A stretch of DNA of 64,000 nt from Bacteroidales bacterium (GCA_021648725.1 JAKISF010000008.1:48014-112013); one strand, 5' to 3'. Counted from the first letter of the stretch, positions 26,580 to 36,580 are shown. A program made the numbers and translations. The notes: generated by a model from the sequence alone, not told the origin.

Positions 26580-27890
26580 TTGGACCCTGAGCCTTTATTT
26601 AGTTTAATACAATTAAACATAATTATTATCCCCCTGACATCCGGAATATATTGGGGAATTGCCGGAATTTTAATATTATTAATTTCATCTGCATTAGTTT
26701 CAGGCTCTGAAGTTGCATTTTTTTCATTATCGCCGTCCCAAAAAAACTTACTGCTTGAAACAGACTCAAAAAAAAACAATTTAATTTTAAGCCTTACTAA
26801 AAAACCCGAAAAACTTTTAGCCACTATTCTTATTGCAAATAATTTTATAAATGTCGGAATAGTAATGCTGTCAGCGTATGTTATAAATAGTGCCGTAGAT
26901 TTTTCAAATACCCCCGATTGGTTAGTTTTTCTTATTCAAATTGTTACAATTACCTTTCTATTATTATTATTCGGTGAAATTATTCCGAAAGTTTACGCAA
27001 CCGAAGCATCTTTAAAATTTGCAAAATTTACCGTTTATCCTTTATCGCTTTCAATGAAGTTATTTATGCCTGTAAGTAATCTTTTAATAAAATCAACTTC
27101 GTTTGTTAACAAGCGTTTAAAAATGAAACAAAATATTTCTGTTGAAGATTTATCGGATGCTTTGGAACTCACAGAAGCCGATATCAAGCAAGATAAAGGC
27201 ATTCTTGAACGCATTGTAACTTTCGGCAGCATTGATGTAAAAGAAATTATGAAACCCCGTGTTGATGTAGTTGCCGCAGATATAAACTTCAGTTATAATA
27301 AATTAAAGTCATTGATTATAGAGTCAGGTTTTTCCAGAATCCCTGTTTATGAAGAAAACCATGACAACATAAAAGGCATATTATTAATAAAAGATTTACT
27401 GCGAAATATCGATGTTGAAAACTACAAATGGCAACAGCATATAAAAACTCCTTTTTTTGTTCCCGAAACAATGAAAATTAATGATTTGCTGGAAGATTTC
27501 AGGCAAAAGAAAATTCACATTTCAATTGTAACCGATGAATACGGAGGTTTTCTCGGAATTGCAACAATGGAAGATATTATTGAAGAAATTGTAGGAGAAA
27601 TAAGTGATGAGAAAGATATAGAAGAAAAGAACTTTCAGAAAATTGATGATAAAAACTATATTTTTGACGGGAAAATACAATTAAACGATTTTTATAAAGT
27701 TTTAGAAATTAAAGAAGATATTTTTGAAAAAGTAAGAGGCGAAGCCGATTCTTTGGCAGGATTAATTCTTGAAAAACAAGGCGAAATACCTAAAAAAGGA
27801 GAAGTTATTAAAATAGACAAATATACTTTTACTATTGATTCCGCTGATAACAGAAAGATTAAGAAAATAAAATTAAAAATTAATGATTAA
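26580..27890 (+). CDS. gldE: Gliding-motility/T9SS-associated protein GldE (CNNM-CBS-CorC architecture)
   Basis: 436 residues: an N-terminal CNNM-type membrane domain with about four helices (20-175), a CBS pair (about 215-335, with VKEIMKPRVDVVAAD and ISIVTDEYGGFLGIATMEDIIEEIVGEI) and a CorC/HlyC C-terminal domain (about 350-430). Its position between ssb and gldD matches gldE of Flavobacterium, where it supports GldD and gliding. A metal-transport role is known for CNNM relatives but not shown here. The start is a TTG; no ATG is available nearby. It overlaps gldD by 8 bp. Confidence 0.9.
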   Translation: MDPEPLFSLIQLNIIIIPLTSGIYWGIAGILILLISSALVSGSEVAFFSLSPSQKNLLLETDSKKNNLILSLTKKPEKLLATILIANNFINVGIVMLSAYVINSAVDFSNTPDWLVFLIQIVTITFLLLLFGEIIPKVYATEASLKFAKFTVYPLSLSMKLFMPVSNLLIKSTSFVNKRLKMKQNISVEDLSDALELTEADIKQDKGILERIVTFGSIDVKEIMKPRVDVVAADINFSYNKLKSLIIESGFSRIPVYEENHDNIKGILLIKDLLRNIDVENYKWQQHIKTPFFVPETMKINDLLEDFRQKKIHISIVTDEYGGFLGIATMEDIIEEIVGEISDEKDIEEKNFQKIDDKNYIFDGKIQLNDFYKVLEIKEDIFEKVRGEADSLAGLILEKQGEIPKKGEVIKIDKYTFTIDSADNRKIKKIKLKIND

Positions 27891-28467
27891 AGTTATCCTA
27901 AAAATAAGTTTCATTTTATTAGCTCTTATTTTTTTTTCATGCGAAGAAACATATTATCCAAAATCTCACGGATATTTAAGAATTGATTTCCCTGAAAAAG
28001 AGTACAAATTATTTGATTCGGCTTATCCTTACAAATTTGAAATTCCTGTTTACTCAAAAGTTGAAAAAGACAGCAGCAATGGTGCCGAAAAATATTGGTC
28101 GGATTGGAACTTCCCGCAATTTACGGCAACAGTTTTTCTCAGCTATAAAGATATTAGAAATAATTTAGACGAATACGAGGAAGATACTCGAGAACTTGCA
28201 TATAAACACACAATTAAAGCAGATGCAATAAACCCCAAAATATGGAATAATGAAGAAAAACATGTTTATGGAATACTTTACGACATAAAAGGTGATGTTG
28301 CTTCACAAATCCAATTTTATTTAACCGACAGCACAAAACATTTTCTCAGAGGTGCATTTTATTTTAACTGTGTTCCGAATAAAGATTCATTAGCACCGTC
28401 ATTAAAATTTCTTCGAAAAGATATTGACCGAATGATTGAAACATTTGAATGGAAAAATGAATATTAA
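27883..28467 (+). CDS. gldD: Gliding motility lipoprotein GldD
   Basis: A 194-residue lipoprotein with lipobox FFSC (Cys about 21), then the family signature YYPKSHGYLRIDFPEKEY and a conserved SDWNFPQFTATVFLSYKDI core, ending in PSLKFLRKDIDRMIETFEW. In Flavobacterium GldD is needed for gliding and T9SS secretion. Translationally coupled to gldE (8-bp overlap) and overlaps gpsA. Confidence 0.93.
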   Translation: MIKVILKISFILLALIFFSCEETYYPKSHGYLRIDFPEKEYKLFDSAYPYKFEIPVYSKVEKDSSNGAEKYWSDWNFPQFTATVFLSYKDIRNNLDEYEEDTRELAYKHTIKADAINPKIWNNEEKHVYGILYDIKGDVASQIQFYLTDSTKHFLRGAFYFNCVPNKDSLAPSLKFLRKDIDRMIETFEWKNEY

Positions 28468-29455
28468 AAAAATAGGAATTCTCGGGGGCGGAAGTTGGGC
28501 AACCGCAATTATTAAATTACTGTCAGAATCAAGGCATAAAGAAAAAATAAATTGGTTTATTCGAAACCAAGATAATATAAATCATATAAAAGAACATCGG
28601 CGGAATAAATTTTATTTAAGTTCAGTTGAAATAGTAACAGAAAAAATTTCTTTGTGTGATGATATAAATTATGTAATAAAAAACTCTGATTTAATTATTA
28701 TTGCAATTCCTTCGGCATTTATAAAAGATGCACTTTTAAAAAATAATATCAGTTTTTCCGGAAAATTTATTTTTTCTGCCGTAAAAGGAATAATACCTGC
28801 CGGAAATCAAATTATTGCTGAATATTTTCATGAAAAGTACAAAATCCCCGTCCAAAATATTGGTGTTATAACCGGACCCTGCCATGCCGAAGAAGTTGCT
28901 TTGGAAAGATTGTCATATTTAACGGTTGCATCAGAGAATGAAAATCTTGCAAAATTTATCGGAAACAGATTAAAAACACATTATACAAAAATTAAAATCT
29001 CGGGTGATATATACGGTACGGAATATTCTGCGGTTTTAAAAAATATCTTTGCAATTGCTTCCGGAATTTGTCACGGATTAGGTTACGGAGATAATTTTCA
29101 GGCTGTTCTTGTTTCAAATGCAATTCGAGAAATAAAACGGTTTGTTGATAAAGTTCATCCTATTTCAAGAGACATAAAAAACTCTGCATATTTGGGAGAT
29201 TTATTGGTTACTGCATATTCAAAATTCAGCAGAAATCGAATGTTCGGCACAATGATAGGTAAAGGATATTCCGTAAAATCTGCATTATTAGAAATGAAGA
29301 TGATTCCGGAAGGTTATTATGCCGTAAAAGGTGTTTTCGAGATTAATAAAAAACATGATATTTACCTGCCTATTTTAAATGCAGTTTATGCAATTTTGTA
29401 TCAACAAAAATCAGTTAATAATGAAATTCTGAAATTAACAGATTTAATTGATTGA
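28457..29455 (+). CDS. gpsA: NAD(P)+-dependent glycerol-3-phosphate dehydrogenase
   Basis: 332 residues from the ATG at 28457. The Rossmann motif GILGGGSWATAI lies at about 6-17, AVKGI near 105, GPCHAEEV near 138 and the catalytic Lys region SAVLKNIFAIASGICHG near 190. It makes sn-glycerol-3-phosphate for phospholipid synthesis. The ATG overlaps the gldD 3' end by 11 bp. An in-frame TTG at 28436 would add seven residues before the dinucleotide fold and is less likely. Confidence 0.93.
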   Translation: MNIKKIGILGGGSWATAIIKLLSESRHKEKINWFIRNQDNINHIKEHRRNKFYLSSVEIVTEKISLCDDINYVIKNSDLIIIAIPSAFIKDALLKNNISFSGKFIFSAVKGIIPAGNQIIAEYFHEKYKIPVQNIGVITGPCHAEEVALERLSYLTVASENENLAKFIGNRLKTHYTKIKISGDIYGTEYSAVLKNIFAIASGICHGLGYGDNFQAVLVSNAIREIKRFVDKVHPISRDIKNSAYLGDLLVTAYSKFSRNRMFGTMIGKGYSVKSALLEMKMIPEGYYAVKGVFEINKKHDIYLPILNAVYAILYQQKSVNNEILKLTDLID

Positions 29456-29461
29456 TTATAT

Positions 29462-31732
29462 ATGAATTATGAGAAAACAAAAACTTACCGAATAAAAATC
29501 ACCGGACTTGTTCAAGGTGTAGGTTTCAGACCTTTTATTTATGTTCTTGCCGAGAAATATAAATTAAAAGGTTGGGTTGAAAATAGAAACGACGGTGTTT
29601 TAATTCATGCAAATGCAACTAAAACAATAATTGTTAAATTTATTAAAACAATAAAAAAAAATGCTCCTGTTGCCTCTTCAATTGAAGAAGTTACCTTAGC
29701 AGAAATCAACCTTGAAAATTTTGAGAGCTTCTCTATTAAAAAAAGCGAAAGCACTTCTGATGCCGTTACCGAAGTAAGTCCGGATATTGCTGTTTGTAAT
29801 GATTGTCTTGAAGATATTAAATCTCAAAAACACAGAATAAATTACCCGTTTACTAACTGTACAAATTGCGGTCCTCGCTTTACAATTATTAAAGATTTGC
29901 CATACGACAGAGCAAAAACAACAATGCAAGAATTTGAAATGTGTGAAACTTGCAAAAGCGAATATATCGATATTTACGACAGACGTTTTCATGCACAACC
30001 GGTTGCTTGTAATACTTGCGGACCTACTTATACGCTTCATTATAAGGGGGGTGAAATTATTGATATAAATGAAATAATTCGATTAAGTTCAGAACTAACA
30101 GAACAAGGAAAAATAATTGCGGTTAAAGGTCTCGGAGGCTATCATTTAATGTGCGATGCAACAAATGAAGATGCCGTAACTTCATTGCGGACATTAAAAA
30201 ACAGAGAAAGCAAAGCTTTTGCCGTAATGATGAAAAATACAACAATTGCCGAAAAATATGTTGAAATTTCAAAACAAGAGAAAAAAGAATTAACCTCTTG
30301 GCAAAGACCAATTTTATTGTTGAAATCTAAAAAACAATTAGTCGCTTCGGTTTCAAATAAGTTGGCAAATCTTGGTGTTATGTTACCGTATATGCCTTTT
30401 CATTATATGCTTTTTGAACAATTAAAAACAGATGCAATTGTTCTTACCAGCGGAAATTTTACCGATGAACCCATTATTACAAGCAATAAAGAGGCAATAA
30501 AACAATTTTCGGAAAAAGTTGATGCTGTAATTACTTACAATCGAAAAATACATAACCGAACTGACGATAGTGTAGGAATACTCATAAATGATAAACTTCG
30601 TTTATTAAGACGTTCAAGAGGTTTTGCTCCGGCATCAATTGCAACAAAATTTAATGTTGAAGGAATTTTTGCAGCCGGTTCAGAATTTGTCAATTGCTTT
30701 TGCATAGGCAAGGGGAACAAAGCTTTTATGAGCCAACACATCGGAGATTTAAAAAATCTCGAAACTTTTGAGTTTTACAAAGAAAGTTTTGAACTATACA
30801 AACGCCTTTTTCGGTTCAAACCGAAAGTGATTGTTACAGATTTACATCCCGATTATTTATCAAGTAAGTTTGCCGAAGAATTGCATAAGCAACATCCCGA
30901 AACAATGTTAATAAAGGTTCAGCACCACCATGCACATATTGTTTCTTGCATGGCAGAGCATCGGCTTGACGAAAAAGTTATAGGTATCAGTTTTGACGGA
31001 GTAGGTTTGGGTAACGACGGTAATATTTGGGGCAGTGAGTTTTTTGTAAATGATTTGTCAAGCTATAAGCGTTTTTCACATTTTGAATATATAACCGTTT
31101 CCGGAGGCGATTCTGTTTCAAAAGAACCCTGGCGAAGCGCCGCATCTTATCTTTATCATTATTTTGGTAAGGAAATTTTTGATTCTGTTCCGTTCTTTAC
31201 AGAAAAAATAGGTACAGACAAAATTAAGATGTATAAGCAAGTTTTAGAGAATAATTTTAATACTTACAAAACATCAAGTGCCGGAAGATTATTTGATGCA
31301 GTTGCGTCTTTAACCGGTTTGGTTAATATTGCAGGCTACCATGCCGAAGCTCCTATGTGTTTGGAATCAATTATTAATGAATCAGTTATCGATTGCTATA
31401 GTTTCGAAGTTACAGATGTTGTATCTTTTAAAAAGATGTTTGAAGGTATTATTAATGATATAAAATCGGGTGTGGATAAGTCAGATATTTCAGCAAAATT
31501 TCATAATACTATTATTGAAGTTGTTATGAAGATGTCAGCTGTAATGAAACAAAAAATCGGAATTAATAAAGTTGTACTTTCGGGCGGAACATTTCAAAAT
31601 AAATATTTGCTTGCAAATATTGAAACCCGACTTACGGCAAACGAATTTGAAGTTTTTTCATCTGAAAAAATCCCGACAAATGACGGCGGTATTGCATTAG
31701 GGCAATTAATTATTGGGGCAAATCTAACGTAA
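29462..31732 (+). CDS. hypF: Carbamoyltransferase HypF (hydrogenase maturation)
   Basis: 756 residues with the full HypF order: acylphosphatase-like domain (about 8-95, GLVQGVGFRPFIYVL), two Cys4 zinc-finger-like motifs (about 113-190, CNDC/CTNCG and CETC/CNTCG), a YrdC-like domain (about 200-385), and a Kae1-like carbamoyltransferase domain (about 400-756, with VQHHHAHIVSCMAEH and SFDGVGLGNDG). It makes the thiocarbamate precursor of the CN- ligands of [NiFe] hydrogenase. No other hyp or hydrogenase genes are in the window. It follows gpsA by 6 bp. Confidence 0.95.
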   Translation: MNYEKTKTYRIKITGLVQGVGFRPFIYVLAEKYKLKGWVENRNDGVLIHANATKTIIVKFIKTIKKNAPVASSIEEVTLAEINLENFESFSIKKSESTSDAVTEVSPDIAVCNDCLEDIKSQKHRINYPFTNCTNCGPRFTIIKDLPYDRAKTTMQEFEMCETCKSEYIDIYDRRFHAQPVACNTCGPTYTLHYKGGEIIDINEIIRLSSELTEQGKIIAVKGLGGYHLMCDATNEDAVTSLRTLKNRESKAFAVMMKNTTIAEKYVEISKQEKKELTSWQRPILLLKSKKQLVASVSNKLANLGVMLPYMPFHYMLFEQLKTDAIVLTSGNFTDEPIITSNKEAIKQFSEKVDAVITYNRKIHNRTDDSVGILINDKLRLLRRSRGFAPASIATKFNVEGIFAAGSEFVNCFCIGKGNKAFMSQHIGDLKNLETFEFYKESFELYKRLFRFKPKVIVTDLHPDYLSSKFAEELHKQHPETMLIKVQHHHAHIVSCMAEHRLDEKVIGISFDGVGLGNDGNIWGSEFFVNDLSSYKRFSHFEYITVSGGDSVSKEPWRSAASYLYHYFGKEIFDSVPFFTEKIGTDKIKMYKQVLENNFNTYKTSSAGRLFDAVASLTGLVNIAGYHAEAPMCLESIINESVIDCYSFEVTDVVSFKKMFEGIINDIKSGVDKSDISAKFHNTIIEVVMKMSAVMKQKIGINKVVLSGGTFQNKYLLANIETRLTANEFEVFSSEKIPTNDGGIALGQLIIGANLT

Positions 31733-31766
31733 TACAGCCTTAATACTGTCCGGAACATTATTGATT

Positions 31767-33788
31767 TTAATTTCCGCCTCCGAATTTAACCGCATTTATT
31801 CCGTAATCATCTCTTAAAACTCTGAATTCTGTTCTACGGTTTAATTGATGACAAATTTCTTTTTGCTCTTCGGTTTCTAAATTATTTATAAATTCTTCTG
31901 TAAGAACATCTCCGTTTTTCAAAAATTTATGTGTTGCAAGAACTTTTCTGCCGACTTTTGTTTTAGACGAAATTTTCTTCGGAACTTTTTCTCCGTTTCC
32001 TACCGGTGTTAAGCGGTCAGCTTTTATTTCTTTTGAAATTAAATAATCAATAACTGATTGAGCTCTTCCTTCCGATAGAATTTGATTAGATTCTTCACTG
32101 CCTCTGAAATCTGTGTTTGCAGCAAGTTCAATAGTTATATTTGAATTTACGGTTAATGTTTGTACTAATTTATCTAAAGAAACCATTGATTCGGGTCTTA
32201 ATTCAACTGAGCCGAGAGCATATTCAATGTTAGGAAGTTCTATTTGTTTGTTTCCGTACGGTTCAAGTTCTAAAACAATATCAAATTCTTTACTTTTTGT
32301 AAGTCCTTTTGTCGAACGGTCTGCAATTGCAGTTAAGAATTTACTTTTTGAAGCAATAACAGAATAATCTGTTTTCGGTTTTAAATTAAAACGGAATGTT
32401 CCGTCAGAAGCAGAGGTTATTTCAACTTCATGCCCGCTCGGACTTGTAAGTTTTACATTTGCACCGGGAAGCGGAGCATTTGCATCTGAATTCTTAACTA
32501 AACCTCTCATTGTAAAAATTAAATCAGGCATAGAAAAAGAATAAATATTTATTTTCTTGTTTCTTTTAGATGAGAAATAGCCTGTACTTTTGTTTTCGTA
32601 AAAAGTTATTCCGAAATCATCTTTTGATGAGTTTATGGGGTATCTCATATTTTCAACTTCCCAAACGGTTCCGTTTTTCTTTGCTTTAAAAATATCCAGT
32701 CCGCCCATTCCTACATGTCCGTCAGAAGCAAAATATAATTCTCCGTTTTGTCTTAAATACGGAAATTTCTCATCTCCTTTTGTATTAATTTTTGATCCGG
32801 CATTTTGAATATTTCCCCATGCAGAAGTTGCACTTTCCCGTTTAACAAAATAAATATCTTTTCCGCCGAAACCTTTAACCCCGGGTATGCTGTCGCTTAC
32901 AAAATACATTATCAGCTCATCTTCTGAAACTGCAGGATGTCCGACAGAAACAGTGCTGTCACCTTTTAATACAACTTCTTGCGGGTCTGACCAACCTCCT
33001 GCATTATTCTTTGATTTATATATTTTACAACCCATATTTGCTCCCTCGGTTTGCTTGCACATTGAAAAATACATAATTGAGCCTTCGTTAATAATAACTG
33101 CAGAACCCTCACTACCCGGTGAATTTACATTTCCGTCAACAGGGACAGGTACGCTCCACTTTCCTTTTCGGTCTTTGGTAACTACAAAAATATCGGAATA
33201 ACTTTGCCCGGTAATGTTACTGACTTCTTTTCCGTTTGCACTTTCTCGTGTTGATGAGAAATAGATTTCAGATTTGCTTTTTCCGAATGAAGGGCAAAAG
33301 TCTGACGAAGAGGAGTTTATGTCTTCTGCAATTTCAACTGTAAACCTTGTCGGATTATCTATCCAGTCTTGAGCAAATTCGCAAGATTTTACACCGTTTT
33401 TCCCTCTTGAATCATTCGGAACCAAATTTTGATACTTTTTATAGTTTTCTTTTGCTTCTTCATATTTACCGAGCATCTTTTGTGCATTTGCGAGATATAA
33501 CCATGCAACAGGGTATTTAATTTCGTATCTTGTTGCTTTTTTATACCATTTTGCTGCTTTTCTTTCATTCATCATAATTCTGCTGCATTCGCCCAGCTTG
33601 TATGAAACATTTGCTTTGTCCTCTTTTGCCGTTAATTTTTCGTAAGTTGCTTCATAAATATCGTAAGCGATATGATATTCGCCGATATTAAAAGCTTCAT
33701 CTGCTTTTTTCAGGCTTCTTTTTTGAGAGAATCCGCCGAAAGTAATTGTAAAAGATAAGAAAGTTATTATGAAGAAAGATTTAAACAT
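31767..33788 (-). CDS. PorE-like protein (TPR, PD40 propeller, CRD, OmpA)
   Basis: 673 residues: a signal peptide, TPR-like repeats at about 25-125, PD40/WD40-like propeller blades at about 150-405 (repeated SSxGKSKSEIYFSSTRE, GGKDIYFVKRES and YFASDGHVGMGGLDIFKAKK types), a carboxypeptidase-regulatory-like domain at about 425-500, and an OmpA domain at about 540-640 (ELAANTDFRGSEESNQILSE). This order matches PorE of Porphyromonas, a T9SS-associated protein thought to tether the machinery to peptidoglycan. Bacteroidota often carry several paralogues, so orthology is not certain. A minus-strand TATTTTTG at 33871-33864 may be its -7 box. Confidence 0.82.
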   Translation of the reverse strand: MFKSFFIITFLSFTITFGGFSQKRSLKKADEAFNIGEYHIAYDIYEATYEKLTAKEDKANVSYKLGECSRIMMNERKAAKWYKKATRYEIKYPVAWLYLANAQKMLGKYEEAKENYKKYQNLVPNDSRGKNGVKSCEFAQDWIDNPTRFTVEIAEDINSSSSDFCPSFGKSKSEIYFSSTRESANGKEVSNITGQSYSDIFVVTKDRKGKWSVPVPVDGNVNSPGSEGSAVIINEGSIMYFSMCKQTEGANMGCKIYKSKNNAGGWSDPQEVVLKGDSTVSVGHPAVSEDELIMYFVSDSIPGVKGFGGKDIYFVKRESATSAWGNIQNAGSKINTKGDEKFPYLRQNGELYFASDGHVGMGGLDIFKAKKNGTVWEVENMRYPINSSKDDFGITFYENKSTGYFSSKRNKKINIYSFSMPDLIFTMRGLVKNSDANAPLPGANVKLTSPSGHEVEITSASDGTFRFNLKPKTDYSVIASKSKFLTAIADRSTKGLTKSKEFDIVLELEPYGNKQIELPNIEYALGSVELRPESMVSLDKLVQTLTVNSNITIELAANTDFRGSEESNQILSEGRAQSVIDYLISKEIKADRLTPVGNGEKVPKKISSKTKVGRKVLATHKFLKNGDVLTEEFINNLETEEQKEICHQLNRRTEFRVLRDDYGINAVKFGGGN

Positions 33789-34071
33789 GGTTTCGATTTT
33801 TTTAATTGAATTATGCCTTTTTATAAGTTTTTATTTAATTGAGTTTAAATAAAGATGTTTCAGCAAAAATAATAATATTTGAATGAAAATAAAATTCACT
33901 TGATAAAGCTGTTTTATTTTTTGATAAGTTGCATTAAAATATAACACTTCGTTACATTTTTCACATAAACCGTAGTGGTGCTGTGCTTAATATAATAAAA
34001 CGTCATATTTTATTGTACTTTCAAACCTCATAACAAACTTCTATTACATAATTTGTGTTAAATGCTGATAA

Positions 34072-35142
34072 TTAGGTTTTTGTAATAAAAATTGAACCTC
34101 CGATATTGTCTTTTATTGCTCCCGTTACAAATTTAAGTGCATTTACACTTTTATTTATTCTTAGATAACCCAGGAATGCAAAAATTATTGCTTCTTTAAA
34201 ATCAATGGTTTCTTTATCCGGAATTATAACTTTTTGATGTATTTCCGATTCTATTTCTGATATTAGGAACTTGTTATGTGCACCGCCGCCGGTTATTAAT
34301 ATTTCAGAATTATTTTTTGTGTTTATAACTTTTGCAATTTGAACAGCAATATGTCTGTAAAAAGTTCTGATTTTATCTTCATCGGGAATATTAAAGTTTG
34401 CCAGCAGAGGATAAAAATATTTTTCTGCATATTCTCGACCTAATGATTTTGGTGCTTTTTGAAAATAAAACGGAATATTATTAAGATCTTCAAGAAGTTT
34501 TATATTTATGCTTCCGGTTTTCCCTATTTTTCCGTCTTTATCAAATTCTTTTCCGAAAGATTTTACCAAACTGTTAATAATAAAGTTTATCGGGCAAATA
34601 TCAAATGCAATACGTTCTCCTTTTTTATTATCGTAAGAAGCATTTGCAAAACCGCCCAGATTAATACAAAAATCATATTTGTGAAAAAGGTATTTATCTC
34701 CGACGGGAACTAAAGGAGCCCCTTGCCCTTTCAAGGCAGTATCTAAGTTTCGGAAATCGGAAATTACTGAAATGTCGGTTTCTGCAACAATAAATGCCGC
34801 ATCTCCGATTTGGAATGTAATATTTTCATTTGGTTTGTGAAAAATTGTATGTCCGTGAGATGCAATAAAATCCGGTTTTATCTCATTTTTTAAAAATGTA
34901 TTAATTTTTTTGCCTATGTATTTTCCGTATTGTTTATGTAATTTTATAAAATCAAAAGCATTTAAGTTTTGTGCGTTTGATAATGATGTTTTTATTTCTT
35001 TTTCGTAGGATACAAAACCTGTTTTCAACAAACTGAAAGAATATGCATCTTTGTCTTTTTGAAATTTACATAATGCAAAATCTAAACCGTCAAGAGAAGT
35101 TCCGGACATAACACCGAGTATTATTGCTTCGTTATTTTTCAT
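34072..35142 (-). CDS. anmK: Anhydro-N-acetylmuramic acid kinase
   Basis: 356 residues beginning with the AnmK signature ILGVMSGTSLDGLDFALC (about 8-25), then ASHGHTIFHKP, FRNLDTALKGQGAPLVPVGD and ITGGGAHNKFL. It phosphorylates and opens 1,6-anhydro-MurNAc recovered from wall turnover, pairing functionally with LdcA at 17-18 kb. It is downstream of the YihY gene by 26 bp on the same strand. Confidence 0.95.
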   Translation of the reverse strand: MKNNEAIILGVMSGTSLDGLDFALCKFQKDKDAYSFSLLKTGFVSYEKEIKTSLSNAQNLNAFDFIKLHKQYGKYIGKKINTFLKNEIKPDFIASHGHTIFHKPNENITFQIGDAAFIVAETDISVISDFRNLDTALKGQGAPLVPVGDKYLFHKYDFCINLGGFANASYDNKKGERIAFDICPINFIINSLVKSFGKEFDKDGKIGKTGSINIKLLEDLNNIPFYFQKAPKSLGREYAEKYFYPLLANFNIPDEDKIRTFYRHIAVQIAKVINTKNNSEILITGGGAHNKFLISEIESEIHQKVIIPDKETIDFKEAIIFAFLGYLRINKSVNALKFVTGAIKDNIGGSIFITKT

Positions 35143-35168
35143 TTTCTTGTTTGCAAATCATAAAACTA

Positions 35169-36494
35169 TTATACTTGAATATCTGTTAAAAGAATATTAT
35201 TTTCAGACTTGTATTGATATTCTTTAATTGCTTTCAACTTGCTTTCTAATTCTTTAAACAGCTTACTTTTAATGTAGTATGAAAAATCATTACCGGTTTC
35301 TTCGTAAGCATCAGTAATTTTTGCAATACTTAAATTATTTAAACCCATTGCCGGTTGATAACAAATATTTCCTTTGCGTTTTATTTTTGAGATAATTCCT
35401 GCATCGGTTAAATTTTTCAGTATAAATTCAACCGTAAAAACCGGAATTGATGTTTTGCCTGCAAGATTTTGTGCAGTCGGTGCTTTTTCTGCTTTCGAAA
35501 AATAATCGCTCAGCTTTTTTACTAATAAAAGTGCTATTTTCTTTTGGTATGAAATACTTAATTTTTGCATTTGCATACTTGCTCCTTTTAATTTTATATT
35601 TTGAACAACAAAAGAAATTTCTGCCCCCAGCAAAACAACGAACCAACTTATTTGCAGCCAAATAAGAAATAACGGAAGTGCGGCAAAACTTCCGTAAATT
35701 GCATTCATTCTGGTTGCTCCGGATTGAAAAGAAACATATAATCCTTGAAAAAGTTGGAAGATAGTTCCGGCAATTATTCCTCCTATTAAAGCAGATTTGA
35801 ATTTTACCTTTGTATTCGGCATTACTAAATACAGCAAAGTAAAAATAATCCAGATTATTATAAAGGGGATTATTTTGGCAAATTTTAAGAATAGCGGAGT
35901 GGCAAATTGAAACATTGTATTATCTTGTAAGCCTGTCATTTTTGCAGAAATAAAAACAGTAATACTTCCGGCAAGAATCATAAAAATAGGACCTAACATC
36001 ATAATTGTGAGATAATCGGTAAATTTTCTTATGATTCCTCGGGGTTTTTTGATATCCCAAACAGTATTAAATGAATTTTCAATATTTGAAAGAAGTTTAA
36101 TAACTGACCACAATAATAAAACAAACCCAAGCCCTGCAATAAGCCCTCCTTTTGCAGTTCCCAACATAGAGCGAGTAAATTCTAAAATATAATTCATTGC
36201 CTCCTCTTGACCTGCCATGCTTTTTGCAATTTCATCTTCTAAAACAGCCTCTAAACCAAAGCCTTTTGCAATACCAAACCCCAAAGCTAAAACAGGAACA
36301 ATTGAAAGCAGAGTGAAATATGTCAGTGCTGAGGCTTTTATATTTAATTTGTCTTCTTTAAAGCCTTTTAAGCCTAAAGAAACAGTTCTTAACAAAGTTA
36401 TTAATGCTTTTTTCGGCTTTGAGGCTTTATCAATATCAAATGTCCAAAGTTCATTTTTAATAAACTCTTTGAGTTTTTTAATTTTCTTCTTCAT
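35169..36494 (-). CDS. YihY/BrkB-family inner membrane protein
   Basis: 441 residues with six transmembrane helices at about 45-300. Family markers include KASALTYFTLLSIVPVLALGFGIAKG, WDIKKPRGIIRKFTDYL and a YGSFAALPLFLIWLQISWFVVLLGAEI block. A soluble C-terminal extension (about 310-441) resembles a winged-helix segment, as in several long Bacteroidota homologues. The family was once called ribonuclease BN in error; its function is unresolved. Upstream partner of anmK. Confidence 0.88.
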   Translation of the reverse strand: MKKKIKKLKEFIKNELWTFDIDKASKPKKALITLLRTVSLGLKGFKEDKLNIKASALTYFTLLSIVPVLALGFGIAKGFGLEAVLEDEIAKSMAGQEEAMNYILEFTRSMLGTAKGGLIAGLGFVLLLWSVIKLLSNIENSFNTVWDIKKPRGIIRKFTDYLTIMMLGPIFMILAGSITVFISAKMTGLQDNTMFQFATPLFLKFAKIIPFIIIWIIFTLLYLVMPNTKVKFKSALIGGIIAGTIFQLFQGLYVSFQSGATRMNAIYGSFAALPLFLIWLQISWFVVLLGAEISFVVQNIKLKGASMQMQKLSISYQKKIALLLVKKLSDYFSKAEKAPTAQNLAGKTSIPVFTVEFILKNLTDAGIISKIKRKGNICYQPAMGLNNLSIAKITDAYEETGNDFSYYIKSKLFKELESKLKAIKEYQYKSENNILLTDIQV

Positions 36495-36513
36495 TTTACA
36501 GTAATTATTTCTT

Positions 36514-36543
36514 CAAAATTAAGTTTTTTGAAAACAAAATCAA
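36514..36543 (-). promoter_or_regulatory. Promoter of the YihY-anmK pair
   Basis: Minus strand: -33 TTG (36543-36541), 19 bp, -7 TAATTTTG (36521-36514), 20 bp before the ATG at 36494. Confidence 0.6.
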
Positions 36544-36580
36544 CGGGTGTTCGTTTTCAAACAGGAGCAAATATTAATAA

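Noticed and set aside
28436..28456. TTG start for gpsA
   Set aside because: Adds seven residues (MKHLNGK) before the ATG that gives the normal Rossmann N-terminus.
30535..30741. Antisense 68-codon frame in hypF
   Set aside because: No start-region signal, no family resemblance, fully inside a well-identified gene.
33789..34071. 283-bp gap between anmK and the PorE-like gene searched for RNA or terminator structures
   Set aside because: Apart from a possible minus-strand -7 box at 33864-33871, no convincing hairpin, repeat or small open frame was found.
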